64,000 nt of DNA from Psychrobacter immobilis (GTDB lineage Bacteria; Pseudomonadota; Gammaproteobacteria; Pseudomonadales; Moraxellaceae), in NCBI RefSeq assembly GCF_904846285.1, contig NZ_CAJHAD010000011.1, positions 39,767 through 103,766 of the forward strand. The letters run 5' to 3'. The notes beneath the pieces are model-generated. The model saw nothing but the letters and a program-made list of their open reading frames with translations, was not told where the DNA came from and made no database searches. The translations under genes were made by a program, and so were the position numbers. Within the stretch, counting starts at the first letter, position 1, and every line of letters begins with the position of its first letter. Below, one piece after another: positions 28,458 through 36,001 of this stretch.

Positions 28458-29840
28458 TTGAGTAAGAAAAGAATTGCAATTTTAGGTGCAGGTCCAAGCG
28501 GTTTGGCACAGTTACGTGCTTTTGAAGCGGCTCGATTAGCCGGGGTAAAGGATTTACCTGAAATAATATGTTATGAGAAGCAAAACGCCATCGGTGGTAT
28601 GTGGAATTATAGTTGGCGTACTGGTTTAGATAGGAACGGTGAACCCGTTCACGGCAGTATGTATCGCTATTTATGGTCGAATGGTCCCAAAGAATGCTTA
28701 GAGTTTGCCGATTATTCATTTGACGAACACTTCGGTGAAGCCATCCCATCTTATCCGCCCCGTGAAGTCCTAAAAGACTACATCATGGGCCGTATCGATA
28801 AACAAGACATCCAAAAATATATTCGCTTTGAATGCCCCGTACGTTGGGTATCATTTGATGAAGAAACGCAAAAATTCACTGTGACAGTGATGAACCATAA
28901 AACCGACGAGCAAGAAGTTGAAGAGTTTGATTATGTCGTGGTTGCGACCGGTCATTTCTCAACGCCAAATATGCCGTATTTTGAAGGTCTAGAAGCCTTT
29001 CCAGGTCGTATTCTGCACGCGCATGATTTCCGCGACGCGCTAGAATTTAAAGATGAAGATATTTTACTGGTTGGTAGTAGCTATTCTGCCGAAGATATTG
29101 GTACGCAGTGTTACAAGTACGGTACCAAATCAGTCACCATCAGTTATCGTAGTCAACCGCTTGGTTATGAGTGGCCTGAAGGTATTAAAGAAGTGCCATT
29201 AGTGACGCATTTTGAAGACGATGTCGCGCACTTTGCCGATGGTACGAGCCAAAAATTTGACGCTATCATCATGTGTACGGGTTACTTGTTCCACTTCCCA
29301 TTTATGCCAGATGAACTGCGTTTGCAGACGCACAACTGTTTATACCCAGCCAACCTTTATAAAGGTATCTTTTGGCAGCCAAATCCAAAGCTGATTTATT
29401 TGGGCATGCAAGACCAATATTTCACCTTTAATATGTTTGATGCGCAAGCGTGGTATGCACGTGATGTAATTATGGGTGATATCGAATTGCCCGATTTGGT
29501 AGCGCGTGAAGAAGACGAGCAAAAATGGCTCGCTACTTATGCTAAATGCGTGACGGTTAGTGATTCAATTGACTTTCAAGCCGCTTATATTCGTGACTTG
29601 ACCAATGTTACTGATTATCCAGAATTTGCTGTTGAAAAGCAGGGCGAAATTTTAAAAGAATGGCAAAGAGATAAAGCCGAGAACATCATGACCTTTAGAG
29701 AAAAGGCCTATCGTTCTACTTTGACAGGGACAATGTCACCTGAGTTGCCAGAACCATGGTTAGAGATTCTCGACGATTCGCTTGAGCACTTTTTAAATTT
29801 AACCTTTGTTAAACCTAAAAAACGTAAAAAAGTGTCATAA
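28458..29840 (+). CDS. tmm: trimethylamine monooxygenase (flavin-containing monooxygenase)
   Basis: Class B flavin monooxygenase that oxidises trimethylamine to trimethylamine N-oxide using FAD, NADPH and O2. The FAD motif GAGPSG is at residues 10-15. The FMO fingerprint FPGRILHAHDF (FxGxxxHxxxF) is at about 180-190 and the NADPH motif GSSYSAED at about 204-211. The stretch MYRYLWSNGPKECLEFADYS matches what I recall of the Methylophaga enzyme, and the 460-residue length fits. Start taken as TTG 28458, six bases after AGGAG; an earlier TTG at 28452 touches the ribosome site. It has its own promoter and terminator. Other small amines or indole could also be substrates. Confidence 0.9.
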   Translation: MSKKRIAILGAGPSGLAQLRAFEAARLAGVKDLPEIICYEKQNAIGGMWNYSWRTGLDRNGEPVHGSMYRYLWSNGPKECLEFADYSFDEHFGEAIPSYPPREVLKDYIMGRIDKQDIQKYIRFECPVRWVSFDEETQKFTVTVMNHKTDEQEVEEFDYVVVATGHFSTPNMPYFEGLEAFPGRILHAHDFRDALEFKDEDILLVGSSYSAEDIGTQCYKYGTKSVTISYRSQPLGYEWPEGIKEVPLVTHFEDDVAHFADGTSQKFDAIIMCTGYLFHFPFMPDELRLQTHNCLYPANLYKGIFWQPNPKLIYLGMQDQYFTFNMFDAQAWYARDVIMGDIELPDLVAREEDEQKWLATYAKCVTVSDSIDFQAAYIRDLTNVTDYPEFAVEKQGEILKEWQRDKAENIMTFREKAYRSTLTGTMSPELPEPWLEILDDSLEHFLNLTFVKPKKRKKVS

Positions 29841-29860
29841 GTAATAAGCATGACAAAGAA

Positions 29861-29897
29861 AAAACCAAATACGTTTAATAACGTATTTGGTTTTTTT
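29861..29897. terminator. bidirectional terminator between tmm and argO
   Basis: 15-base perfect inverted repeat (29861-29875 and 29880-29894) with a 4-base loop, A-rich on the left and T-rich on the right. It can serve both converging genes. Confidence 0.85.
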
Positions 29898-29901
29898 ATT
29901 T

Positions 29902-30504
29902 TTAGCTTTGGTATAAATGCCAAGCCAAATACAGCATTAGAATTCCTACCAAAGCGTCCAATATATTCCATGCTTTTGGCTTGGCAAATAGCGGTCTCAA
30001 TAAGCGCGCCCCGTAGCCCAATGCAAAAAAGAAAAAGAACGAGGCACTGACCGCACCGACTGCAAATGCTAATTTGCTACTAGCACCAGTTGAAACCATG
30101 CCAACGAGCACCAATGTATCTATATAGACGTGCGGATTAAGCCAAGTAAAGCCAAAGCATAGCAACAGCGCTTTTTTTAAACTGGTAACAACTTGACCTT
30201 CGACGGTAAGCGCATGCGATAGGCGTATACTGGCATATAAGCTTTGCAGTCCATAGCCTAGCAAGAAAATAACGCCAGCGATTTTAGCGATGTTCACAAC
30301 TTGTGGATATTGCGCTGTCACTGCACCAAAGCCCGCTACTCCAGCAGAGATTAAAATCGCGTCACTGACGGCACAAAATAAACAGATGAAAAATATATGT
30401 TCGCGTTTCAGTCCTTGTTTTAGCACAAAGGCGTTTTGTGAACCAATGGCGATAATCAAGGATAAACCAAGCAAAAAACCGGCGCTATAATCGTTGATAT
30501 TCAT
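29902..30504 (-). CDS. argO: LysE/ArgO family amino acid exporter
   Basis: Small inner-membrane exporter of basic amino acids. The family signature IAIGSQNAFVLKQGLKREHI (about residues 19-38) and FTWLNPHVYIDTLVLVG (about 118-134) correspond closely to ArgO of E. coli. 200 residues, about six membrane helices. A second basic amino acid exporter (LysO type) is about 9 kb away. Whether arginine or lysine is exported cannot be read from the sequence. The gene converges with tmm and shares the terminator. Confidence 0.87.
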   Translation of the reverse strand: MNINDYSAGFLLGLSLIIAIGSQNAFVLKQGLKREHIFFICLFCAVSDAILISAGVAGFGAVTAQYPQVVNIAKIAGVIFLLGYGLQSLYASIRLSHALTVEGQVVTSLKKALLLCFGFTWLNPHVYIDTLVLVGMVSTGASSKLAFAVGAVSASFFFFFALGYGARLLRPLFAKPKAWNILDALVGILMLYLAWHLYQS

Positions 30505-30674
30505 GATGGTTGGCTTATCCTTTAAGAATCAAAACGGTGACGTTTGCTTACTGGCAGCGCCGAAAAAAGCTGTTAAGATAAGTGATAAAATGGTCGAATG
30601 CAATATGTGTGCTGCAATAGATGTTAAGAAGCCACCAGCGGTCAATAAAGAATAAGCGAGGAGCAGGGTAGGTC

Positions 30675-31484
30675 ATGGTTATAAGTTTGACAAGAATGCT
30701 ACAGTCATTTGGGCAAGCCCAAGATGACCTGCCAACCATCGCTGCCAAAAATGTTCAGCAAGCTGCCGCTAAAAAGGTTTCTGAAAATGAGCATCCTAAA
30801 AACGACCGCATTAACAGTGGCGATGATTCGCAACAAGTTAATGCTCAAGTCAACTCTCGAAAAATTAAATCTACAACTTCTAATGCTTCACCGCTTAACG
30901 AGCCGCAGCGTACCGAACGTATTTGTGATGCCTTAGCACAAGTAAGTGACATCCGAACGCCGACACCTTTGACCGATCGCTATCTATCTAATCGCGCCCA
31001 AATGCGCCCGACCAATAGACCTCCTTTTGACCCAGATACGTTATGGTATCTCAAACATGGACGCTGTCCGATTATGACTGAGCTAGTTGATGTGGTTGAC
31101 GAAGCCACCCTAAACGCCATGCCGATTGAAGCGGTCGCCATATTAGACCGAATTAATAGTAAGCTAAAGCGCTACCGTGAGTGGAGTAGCGAGCTCAATG
31201 CTGAGCAACAACAGCAACATAATGAGCGCCAGTTTGTTATCGATAAGCTGGTGTCCGAAAGTATTCCTGAGGCGCTACATCACTATGAGCAGCTACAACG
31301 TTTTAGCCCTCATCGTACTAAGAATAATGTCGTCCAAGGAAAAATGACCGCAGGCGATATGCTTACTGACTTGTTTTTAGAAATTGATTACGAGCTTGAT
31401 GAGTTACTAGACGAATTACATCAAACAGTGATGAATAAACTGGCTTCAACGCACCGTTATGTCAAAAGCCGTACGCAAAGTTAG
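30675..31484 (+). CDS. unrecognised protein, first member of a three-gene paralogous cassette
   Basis: 269 residues, no named family recognised. The N-terminal 95 residues are low-complexity (Gln/Asn/Ser/Lys) and probably disordered. The C-terminal half (about 135-265) has a helical pattern shared with the next two genes. The order is IEAVAILDRINSKLKRY, then a loop, FVIDKL, IPEALHHYEQL, AGDMLTDLFLEIDYELDELL, then a final helix ending in HRYVKSR. Unlike its relatives it has no N-terminal membrane helix. It is followed by a hairpin terminator (31555-31583). The helical half distantly recalls XpaC/TelA-type proteins, only a guess. Confidence 0.8.
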   Translation: MVISLTRMLQSFGQAQDDLPTIAAKNVQQAAAKKVSENEHPKNDRINSGDDSQQVNAQVNSRKIKSTTSNASPLNEPQRTERICDALAQVSDIRTPTPLTDRYLSNRAQMRPTNRPPFDPDTLWYLKHGRCPIMTELVDVVDEATLNAMPIEAVAILDRINSKLKRYREWSSELNAEQQQQHNERQFVIDKLVSESIPEALHHYEQLQRFSPHRTKNNVVQGKMTAGDMLTDLFLEIDYELDELLDELHQTVMNKLASTHRYVKSRTQS

Positions 31485-31554
31485 TGTGCTTTTAGAAGGT
31501 TTTATTGAAAATCAGTTATCATCATTAAACACAATCGGCTCAATACATAACAAT

Positions 31555-31583
31555 ATAAGGCTTTAATACAGCCTTATCTTTTT
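31555..31583 (+). terminator. intrinsic terminator after the first cassette gene
   Basis: ATAAGGCT and AGCCTTAT (8-base arms, 7-base loop) followed by CTTTTT. It separates the first cassette gene from the next two. Confidence 0.7.
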
Positions 31584-31676
31584 GTTTAATAATAACCATT
31601 GAGTATTTCCTAAAATAACAATAATTTTGCCAAAAGTTTTTACTAAATATTTTTTCTAAACAACAAGGATACCCTA

Positions 31677-32354
31677 ATGACCCAAGTGACTGCGATGTTC
31701 GTGATGTTTATTTTATATGGTGTGTTGCCAGCAGCTGGGTTGTACCTTGGATATCGTGGTATCAAAAAAGTCACAGCACCCAAAATGCTTGAGTATAAAG
31801 CGATGCCGCAATTGGGTTATATTCCTGAAAAAAGCTTACCTGTTGAGGTCAAAGCAGCGCTTGATCAAATCAATGACAAAGGCGAAAAGCTGCGTGTCAT
31901 TTATGGCGATACCAATAACGATGGCAAAATCGATGATAAAGATACTGTCAATGAAACCTATGTCATGATTCAAAATCTAATGGATAGGCATGTGCCACTA
32001 GCGGTGGCTGACTATCGCCGTTTGCATGACTTAGATGTGGGGGATGGCGCACTTGCTGACACGACTAAAATTAAGCACTCTGATGTCACGGGTAAAGAAG
32101 CGCTATTAGAAGTGCTTAGGACAATTAATACCCAGTTTGATGACTTGCTAAACGCCTCTTATCATCAAGATGGGCAAAAGCTGCTTGCGACCAATCGATA
32201 TTTACAGCAGCGTTTCAATAGTTCTGCGGATAATCAAGAGGTTCAAAAGCTTACCAACAGTGAGGATACTGTTAATAGTAATGTAGATATCAAAGCGATT
32301 GATAGTCCAACTGATAGCAGAAGCGAGAGCAACACTGAACATATTAAACTGTAA
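31677..32354 (+). CDS. unrecognised membrane-anchored protein with EF-hand-like loop, second cassette member
   Basis: 225 residues, no known family recognised. One N-terminal membrane helix (about residues 5-27) is followed by a domain aligned with those of its two neighbours. The aligned segments are VEVKAALDQINDKGEKL, then YVMIQNLMDRHVPLAVADYR, ALLEVLRTINTQFDDLL and ATNRYLQQRF. Unlike them, its connecting loop is a canonical calcium-binding sequence, DTNNDGKIDDKD (residues 78-89), as in EF-hand or dockerin loops. The C-terminal tail (about 185-225) is polar and disordered. AAGGA seven bases before the ATG supports the start. The third cassette gene follows after 38 bases. Confidence 0.82.
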   Translation: MTQVTAMFVMFILYGVLPAAGLYLGYRGIKKVTAPKMLEYKAMPQLGYIPEKSLPVEVKAALDQINDKGEKLRVIYGDTNNDGKIDDKDTVNETYVMIQNLMDRHVPLAVADYRRLHDLDVGDGALADTTKIKHSDVTGKEALLEVLRTINTQFDDLLNASYHQDGQKLLATNRYLQQRFNSSADNQEVQKLTNSEDTVNSNVDIKAIDSPTDSRSESNTEHIKL

Positions 32355-32392
32355 ATGCTCAGTCTCATGATTAAACGATAAAGAGTAAGTAA

Positions 32393-32956
32393 GTGTCTAT
32401 GAGTATTTTAATCGGTATTGGGATTGTGACGACGGTAACTACCATTTATTTAGGTAGAAAGAGCTGGCACGCATTGCATAAAATGGTCGGCATTACCCCA
32501 GGCGTGCTGACATATCAGGATGATAATGCACCATTATCGTTAACTTCTATCAATTGGCAGCAGCTAAATTTAAATAAAAAGCACTTAAAAGTTTTGCCAA
32601 ATAATCAGCTACTTCAATTACAGCGTATCGATGAAAAGGTCAGCAATTATCAATCTTATCACAAAACACTACAAGCTCAGAATAAAACGCCTGCCGTCAT
32701 AGAGCAGCAGTTTGTGTTAAATAAAATGTTGCATACTCGGCTGCCCGAAATGTTGGTCAGTCATTATCAGCTAGTAAATATGAATAGAATTAATAATGAG
32801 TCGAATCAGCAAAAAAAAGCTGAAGCCAGTGAATTGTTGCAAGAGGCATTAGATAATATAGAGCATCGTCTAGATGACCTATTAAAGCAAATAGAGGTTC
32901 AGCAACTGCAAGAGTTACGAGTGATGAACAACTATATTAATAGCCATGATAGCTAA
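32393..32956 (+). CDS. unrecognised membrane-anchored protein, third cassette member
   Basis: 187 residues, no known family recognised. A single N-terminal membrane helix (about 4-22) precedes a helical domain with the cassette pattern. The segments are LLQLQRIDEKVSNYQSYHK, FVLNKMLHTRLPEMLVSHYQ, ASELLQEALDNIEHRLDDLL and MNNYINSHDS. GTG at 32393 has AAAGAG seven bases upstream; ATG two codons later is an alternative. Probably co-transcribed with the previous gene. A hairpin terminator follows at about 32992. Confidence 0.8.
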   Translation: MSMSILIGIGIVTTVTTIYLGRKSWHALHKMVGITPGVLTYQDDNAPLSLTSINWQQLNLNKKHLKVLPNNQLLQLQRIDEKVSNYQSYHKTLQAQNKTPAVIEQQFVLNKMLHTRLPEMLVSHYQLVNMNRINNESNQQKKAEASELLQEALDNIEHRLDDLLKQIEVQQLQELRVMNNYINSHDS

Positions 32957-32991
32957 GGCTTAAGTTAGTAGGGTTATTAAGAAACAAATAA

Positions 32992-33026
32992 AAAAGCGAT
33001 CAATGAATGAATCATTGACCGCTTTT
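32992..33026 (-). terminator. terminator after rluB (also near the cassette 3' end)
   Basis: 15-base inverted repeat; AAAAGCGATCAATGA opposes TCATTGACCGCTTTT. The one mismatch becomes a G-U pair on the minus strand, so it best serves rluB. It could also end the converging cassette. Confidence 0.8.
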
Positions 33027-33071
33027 CTATTATTAACTATAAATTTATAAAAAATTTACAGGGATTTCAAA

Positions 33072-34007
33072 CTAACGCTTATCATTGCGGTCACGAGTAT
33101 TACGTGTACCGCGACTGGCAGGGCTACCGCTACTTTTTGGTTTAGCGCTACTACTAGTGTTATTACGATTATCGCCACGAGTGTCCGTACGACGTGCTTT
33201 AAGCGGCTTGTTTTTAATACGCTCTTGCTTCTCTTTAGCTGCACCATGCAGACCAGTACCATGACGTGGACGCAAGCTCACCAAATCCGTCAAAGTATTA
33301 ATTTCTTTTTTATCGAGCTCTAAGAAACGACCGGTACGTAGCTCTTTTGGTAAGACAATCGTACCGTAACGTGTACGCAGCAAACGGCTCACTTTAAGAC
33401 CTTGTGATTCAAACAAACGACGTACTTCGCGGTTACGACCTTCTTTTAGCCTGACGTGATACCACTTATTGACGCCTTCGCCGCCGCCTTCTTTGATATC
33501 TTCAAACTGCGCCATGCCATCTTCTAACATGACGCCAGACGTTAACGTACGAGCGATATCTGGTGTCACTTCACCAAGCACACGCACGGCATATTCACGT
33601 GTCACTTCGCTAGAGGGATGCATCAGGCGATGCGCCATTTCACCATCATTGGTAAACAATAGCAAACCAGTAGAATTAATATCCAAGCGGCCAACCATTA
33701 CCCAGCGGTCATGAGTCAGCTTTGGTAAGCGTTCAAATACCGTTGGACGACCTTCTGGATCATTAGCAGAACAGACTTCGCCCTCAGGCTTGTAATAGGC
33801 TAAAACGCGACGACGCTTTTCATTTTCGGCAGTGTATTTGATCTGACGACCATCAACACGAATCTCATCGCCTTGTTCGACACGGTCGCCGATAGTCGCA
33901 GGACCATTATTAACGGTTACGCGACCTGCTTTAATTACTTCTTCCATCTGACGACGTGAGCCAAGTCCCATACGGGCGAGGGCTTTTTGGAGTTTTTCAT
34001 CTTTCAT
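33072..34007 (-). CDS. rluB: 23S rRNA pseudouridine synthase RluB
   Basis: Converts U2605 (E. coli numbering) of 23S rRNA to pseudouridine. An N-terminal S4 RNA-binding domain (about residues 3-62) precedes the RsuA-family catalytic domain with GRLDINSTGLLLFTNDGE (about 101-118), in which Asp is the catalytic residue. Conserved stretches YAVRVLGE and EGRNREVRRLFES follow. The C-terminal tail (about 245-311) is basic, Arg/Lys/Asn/Ser-rich and probably disordered. AAGGAA precedes the ATG. It forms the left flank of the polysaccharide locus. Confidence 0.92.
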   Translation of the reverse strand: MKDEKLQKALARMGLGSRRQMEEVIKAGRVTVNNGPATIGDRVEQGDEIRVDGRQIKYTAENEKRRRVLAYYKPEGEVCSANDPEGRPTVFERLPKLTHDRWVMVGRLDINSTGLLLFTNDGEMAHRLMHPSSEVTREYAVRVLGEVTPDIARTLTSGVMLEDGMAQFEDIKEGGGEGVNKWYHVRLKEGRNREVRRLFESQGLKVSRLLRTRYGTIVLPKELRTGRFLELDKKEINTLTDLVSLRPRHGTGLHGAAKEKQERIKNKPLKARRTDTRGDNRNNTSSSAKPKSSGSPASRGTRNTRDRNDKR

Positions 34008-34372
34008 AACGATTTCCTTGAATCGGTGGGTTCACATTTCTCAATGTGTAAATTTGGACTGAATATTATACGCTATTTATATAAGTTATGTTTAATAGAA
34101 GTTTCTTTAAGACTAACTATGGTGTAATAAACTTCCGTTTATATAGTTAAGTGCTATGCATCATGAATCAATTTAGTATTCATAAAAGTTAAATCTAACT
34201 AAATGTTACTCTTAAGTAGATTTCACCAAAAAATTTACCTTATCTGTTCAATCTTTAACCACCTATGTTATTATGGCTTTGTTTTTTGTGCATAGTATGT
34301 GCGTTTTAGTATGGCTGTCTTTTTTCTCATTGCTAGACATTACTTATATCTATGATTTATAAAGGTCTTTTT
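34008..34372. promoter_or_regulatory. upstream region of the first capsule block
   Basis: 365 AT-rich bases between rluB (minus) and wza (plus). It must contain divergent promoters. I could not fix their boxes, and I saw no ops/JUMPstart sequence (GGCGGTAG), so RfaH-type control is not indicated. No gene is seen. Confidence 0.45.
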
Positions 34373-35473
34373 ATGTTTTTCAATTCATCAAAGCTATTAA
34401 GTGTAAAGTGTCTGTTAATGATTAGTTTGGTTTCAGGCTGTACTAGCATTAATGCTGGGCTACAAGCGGGTGAATTACCCCCTAATGGGGCATTCATTGC
34501 TGAAAACGGTTTGCATTTTAATATTCAACCTTTGAATTTAGCAACGTTACCGCCAAAACAGGCAGTGATGCCAAATGCCAATTTAGCACAGTTAATAAGA
34601 AATTCTGGTCGGGCAGAATATCGTATTTCTGAAGGCGATATTCTTAGTATTATACTCACAGGCTATCCAAACATAACACCTCTAGCAGCAAGTGATAGCA
34701 GCAATCCTTATGTTTCAGGCTTCCCTGTTGATCAACAAGGTTTTGTTCAGTTTCCATTGGTTGGACGTATTAAAGCTAGTGGTATGAGTGTGCCGCAATT
34801 TACAGCGAACTTACAAAAACAACTTCAACGCTATCTTAAGTATTCAGACCCACAGGTTAAAATTGTAGACTACCGTGGCAATAAGTTTTTTATTGATGGG
34901 GCCGTTAAGCAGCCGGGCGAATTTACAATTGCTGATGCGCCAGTTTCGTTATATGGTGCTATTTCTATGGCAGGTGGCGCTACTTCTACCGGCGACTCGA
35001 ATAATATTGTGTTTAACCGCAAAGGGGTAAGCTACAATATAGGGTTACAATCGTTACGTCAGCTAGGGACGTCGGCTAATCAGATTTATCTGCAAGATGG
35101 TGACTCTATTCATGTAAACAGCCAAGACCGTAATAAGGTATATGTCTTAGGAGAATTTGGTCGTGTAGAGCCTGTGCCTATTTTAGAGCAAGGTATTAGT
35201 TTAGCGCAGGTGCTTGGTGAATCAAAAGGTCTAGATTCTAATACTGCTAACGCTGCCAAAATATATGTGGTACGTGATAACCTCAATACTAGAACGACAG
35301 ATATTTACTATGTAGATATGCAAACCATTACCAGTTTCGCGCTTGCCAATCGGTTCGAGATGCAGGCCAATGACATTGTTTACGTTGACCCAACTGGCTT
35401 GACACGTTGGAATCGCGTTATCAGTGCAATACTACCATCAACCTCAGCAGTTGGTATTCTTTCAGGCTTATAG
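34373..35473 (+). CDS. wza: polysaccharide export outer-membrane lipoprotein Wza
   Basis: Outer-membrane channel of Wzy-dependent capsule export. The signal peptide ends in lipobox VSGC with the Cys about residue 23 from ATG 34373, chosen because AAAGG lies eight bases upstream. The poly-export domain (IRNSGRAEYRISEGDILSII, about residues 77-96) and SLBB repeats (about 180-330) follow. The mature protein length matches E. coli Wza (379 residues). The start of the capsule operon is here, with wzb 12 bases downstream. A strongly similar second copy lies at 53146. Confidence 0.95.
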   Translation: MFFNSSKLLSVKCLLMISLVSGCTSINAGLQAGELPPNGAFIAENGLHFNIQPLNLATLPPKQAVMPNANLAQLIRNSGRAEYRISEGDILSIILTGYPNITPLAASDSSNPYVSGFPVDQQGFVQFPLVGRIKASGMSVPQFTANLQKQLQRYLKYSDPQVKIVDYRGNKFFIDGAVKQPGEFTIADAPVSLYGAISMAGGATSTGDSNNIVFNRKGVSYNIGLQSLRQLGTSANQIYLQDGDSIHVNSQDRNKVYVLGEFGRVEPVPILEQGISLAQVLGESKGLDSNTANAAKIYVVRDNLNTRTTDIYYVDMQTITSFALANRFEMQANDIVYVDPTGLTRWNRVISAILPSTSAVGILSGL

Positions 35474-35485
35474 GTAATAATAGTT

Positions 35486-35917
35486 ATGGCATTTGATAAT
35501 ATTTTAGTTGTATGCGTTGGTAATATTTGTCGTAGCCCAATGGCAGAAGCGCTATTAAGACAGCGTTTTCCCAACAAAGATATTGATTCTGCCGGTGTTG
35601 GTGCTTTAGTCGGGCATCCTGCGGATCCTGCTGCCCTAGAAATTATGGCTAAACAAGATATCGACATAACTAGTCATATTGCAAAACAAATCGATGAAAA
35701 TTTAGCAAAAACAGCCGATATTATTTTTACTATGTCAGATGGTCAAACAAAATGGATAGAAGAGCGCTGGCCGTTTTGCCGTGGTAAAACCTTTAAGCTG
35801 GGTCATTGGATGAACAAAGATATTGCGGATCCTTATAAGCATGAGATGAGTGCTTTTAAAACAGCATACCAAGATATTGTTGATAGTCTCGAGCAGTGGA
35901 CAGATAAAGTTAATTAA
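35486..35917 (+). CDS. wzb: low-molecular-weight protein-tyrosine phosphatase Wzb
   Basis: Cytoplasmic phosphatase that removes phosphate from the tyrosine kinase Wzc, controlling polymer length and export. The catalytic loop CVGNICRS starts at Cys10 with Arg16 (CX5R), and the general-acid loop is DIADPYK near residue 111. 143 residues, normal for the family. It lies between wza and wzc in the standard order. Only an 11-codon remnant of the corresponding gene remains in the second wza-wzc set. Confidence 0.96.
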   Translation: MAFDNILVVCVGNICRSPMAEALLRQRFPNKDIDSAGVGALVGHPADPAALEIMAKQDIDITSHIAKQIDENLAKTADIIFTMSDGQTKWIEERWPFCRGKTFKLGHWMNKDIADPYKHEMSAFKTAYQDIVDSLEQWTDKVN

Positions 35918-36001
35918 GTGTTCGGTTCGAAATTATAGATAGTAGTAATTATTAACTCCTCTGCTACAAAGTGATTAACCTTAAGCGATGAATATATAAA
36001 T

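Noticed and set aside
34008..34372. Possible JUMPstart/ops element upstream of the capsule operon
   Set aside because: The GGCGGTAG core was not found, so RfaH-type antitermination is not claimed.
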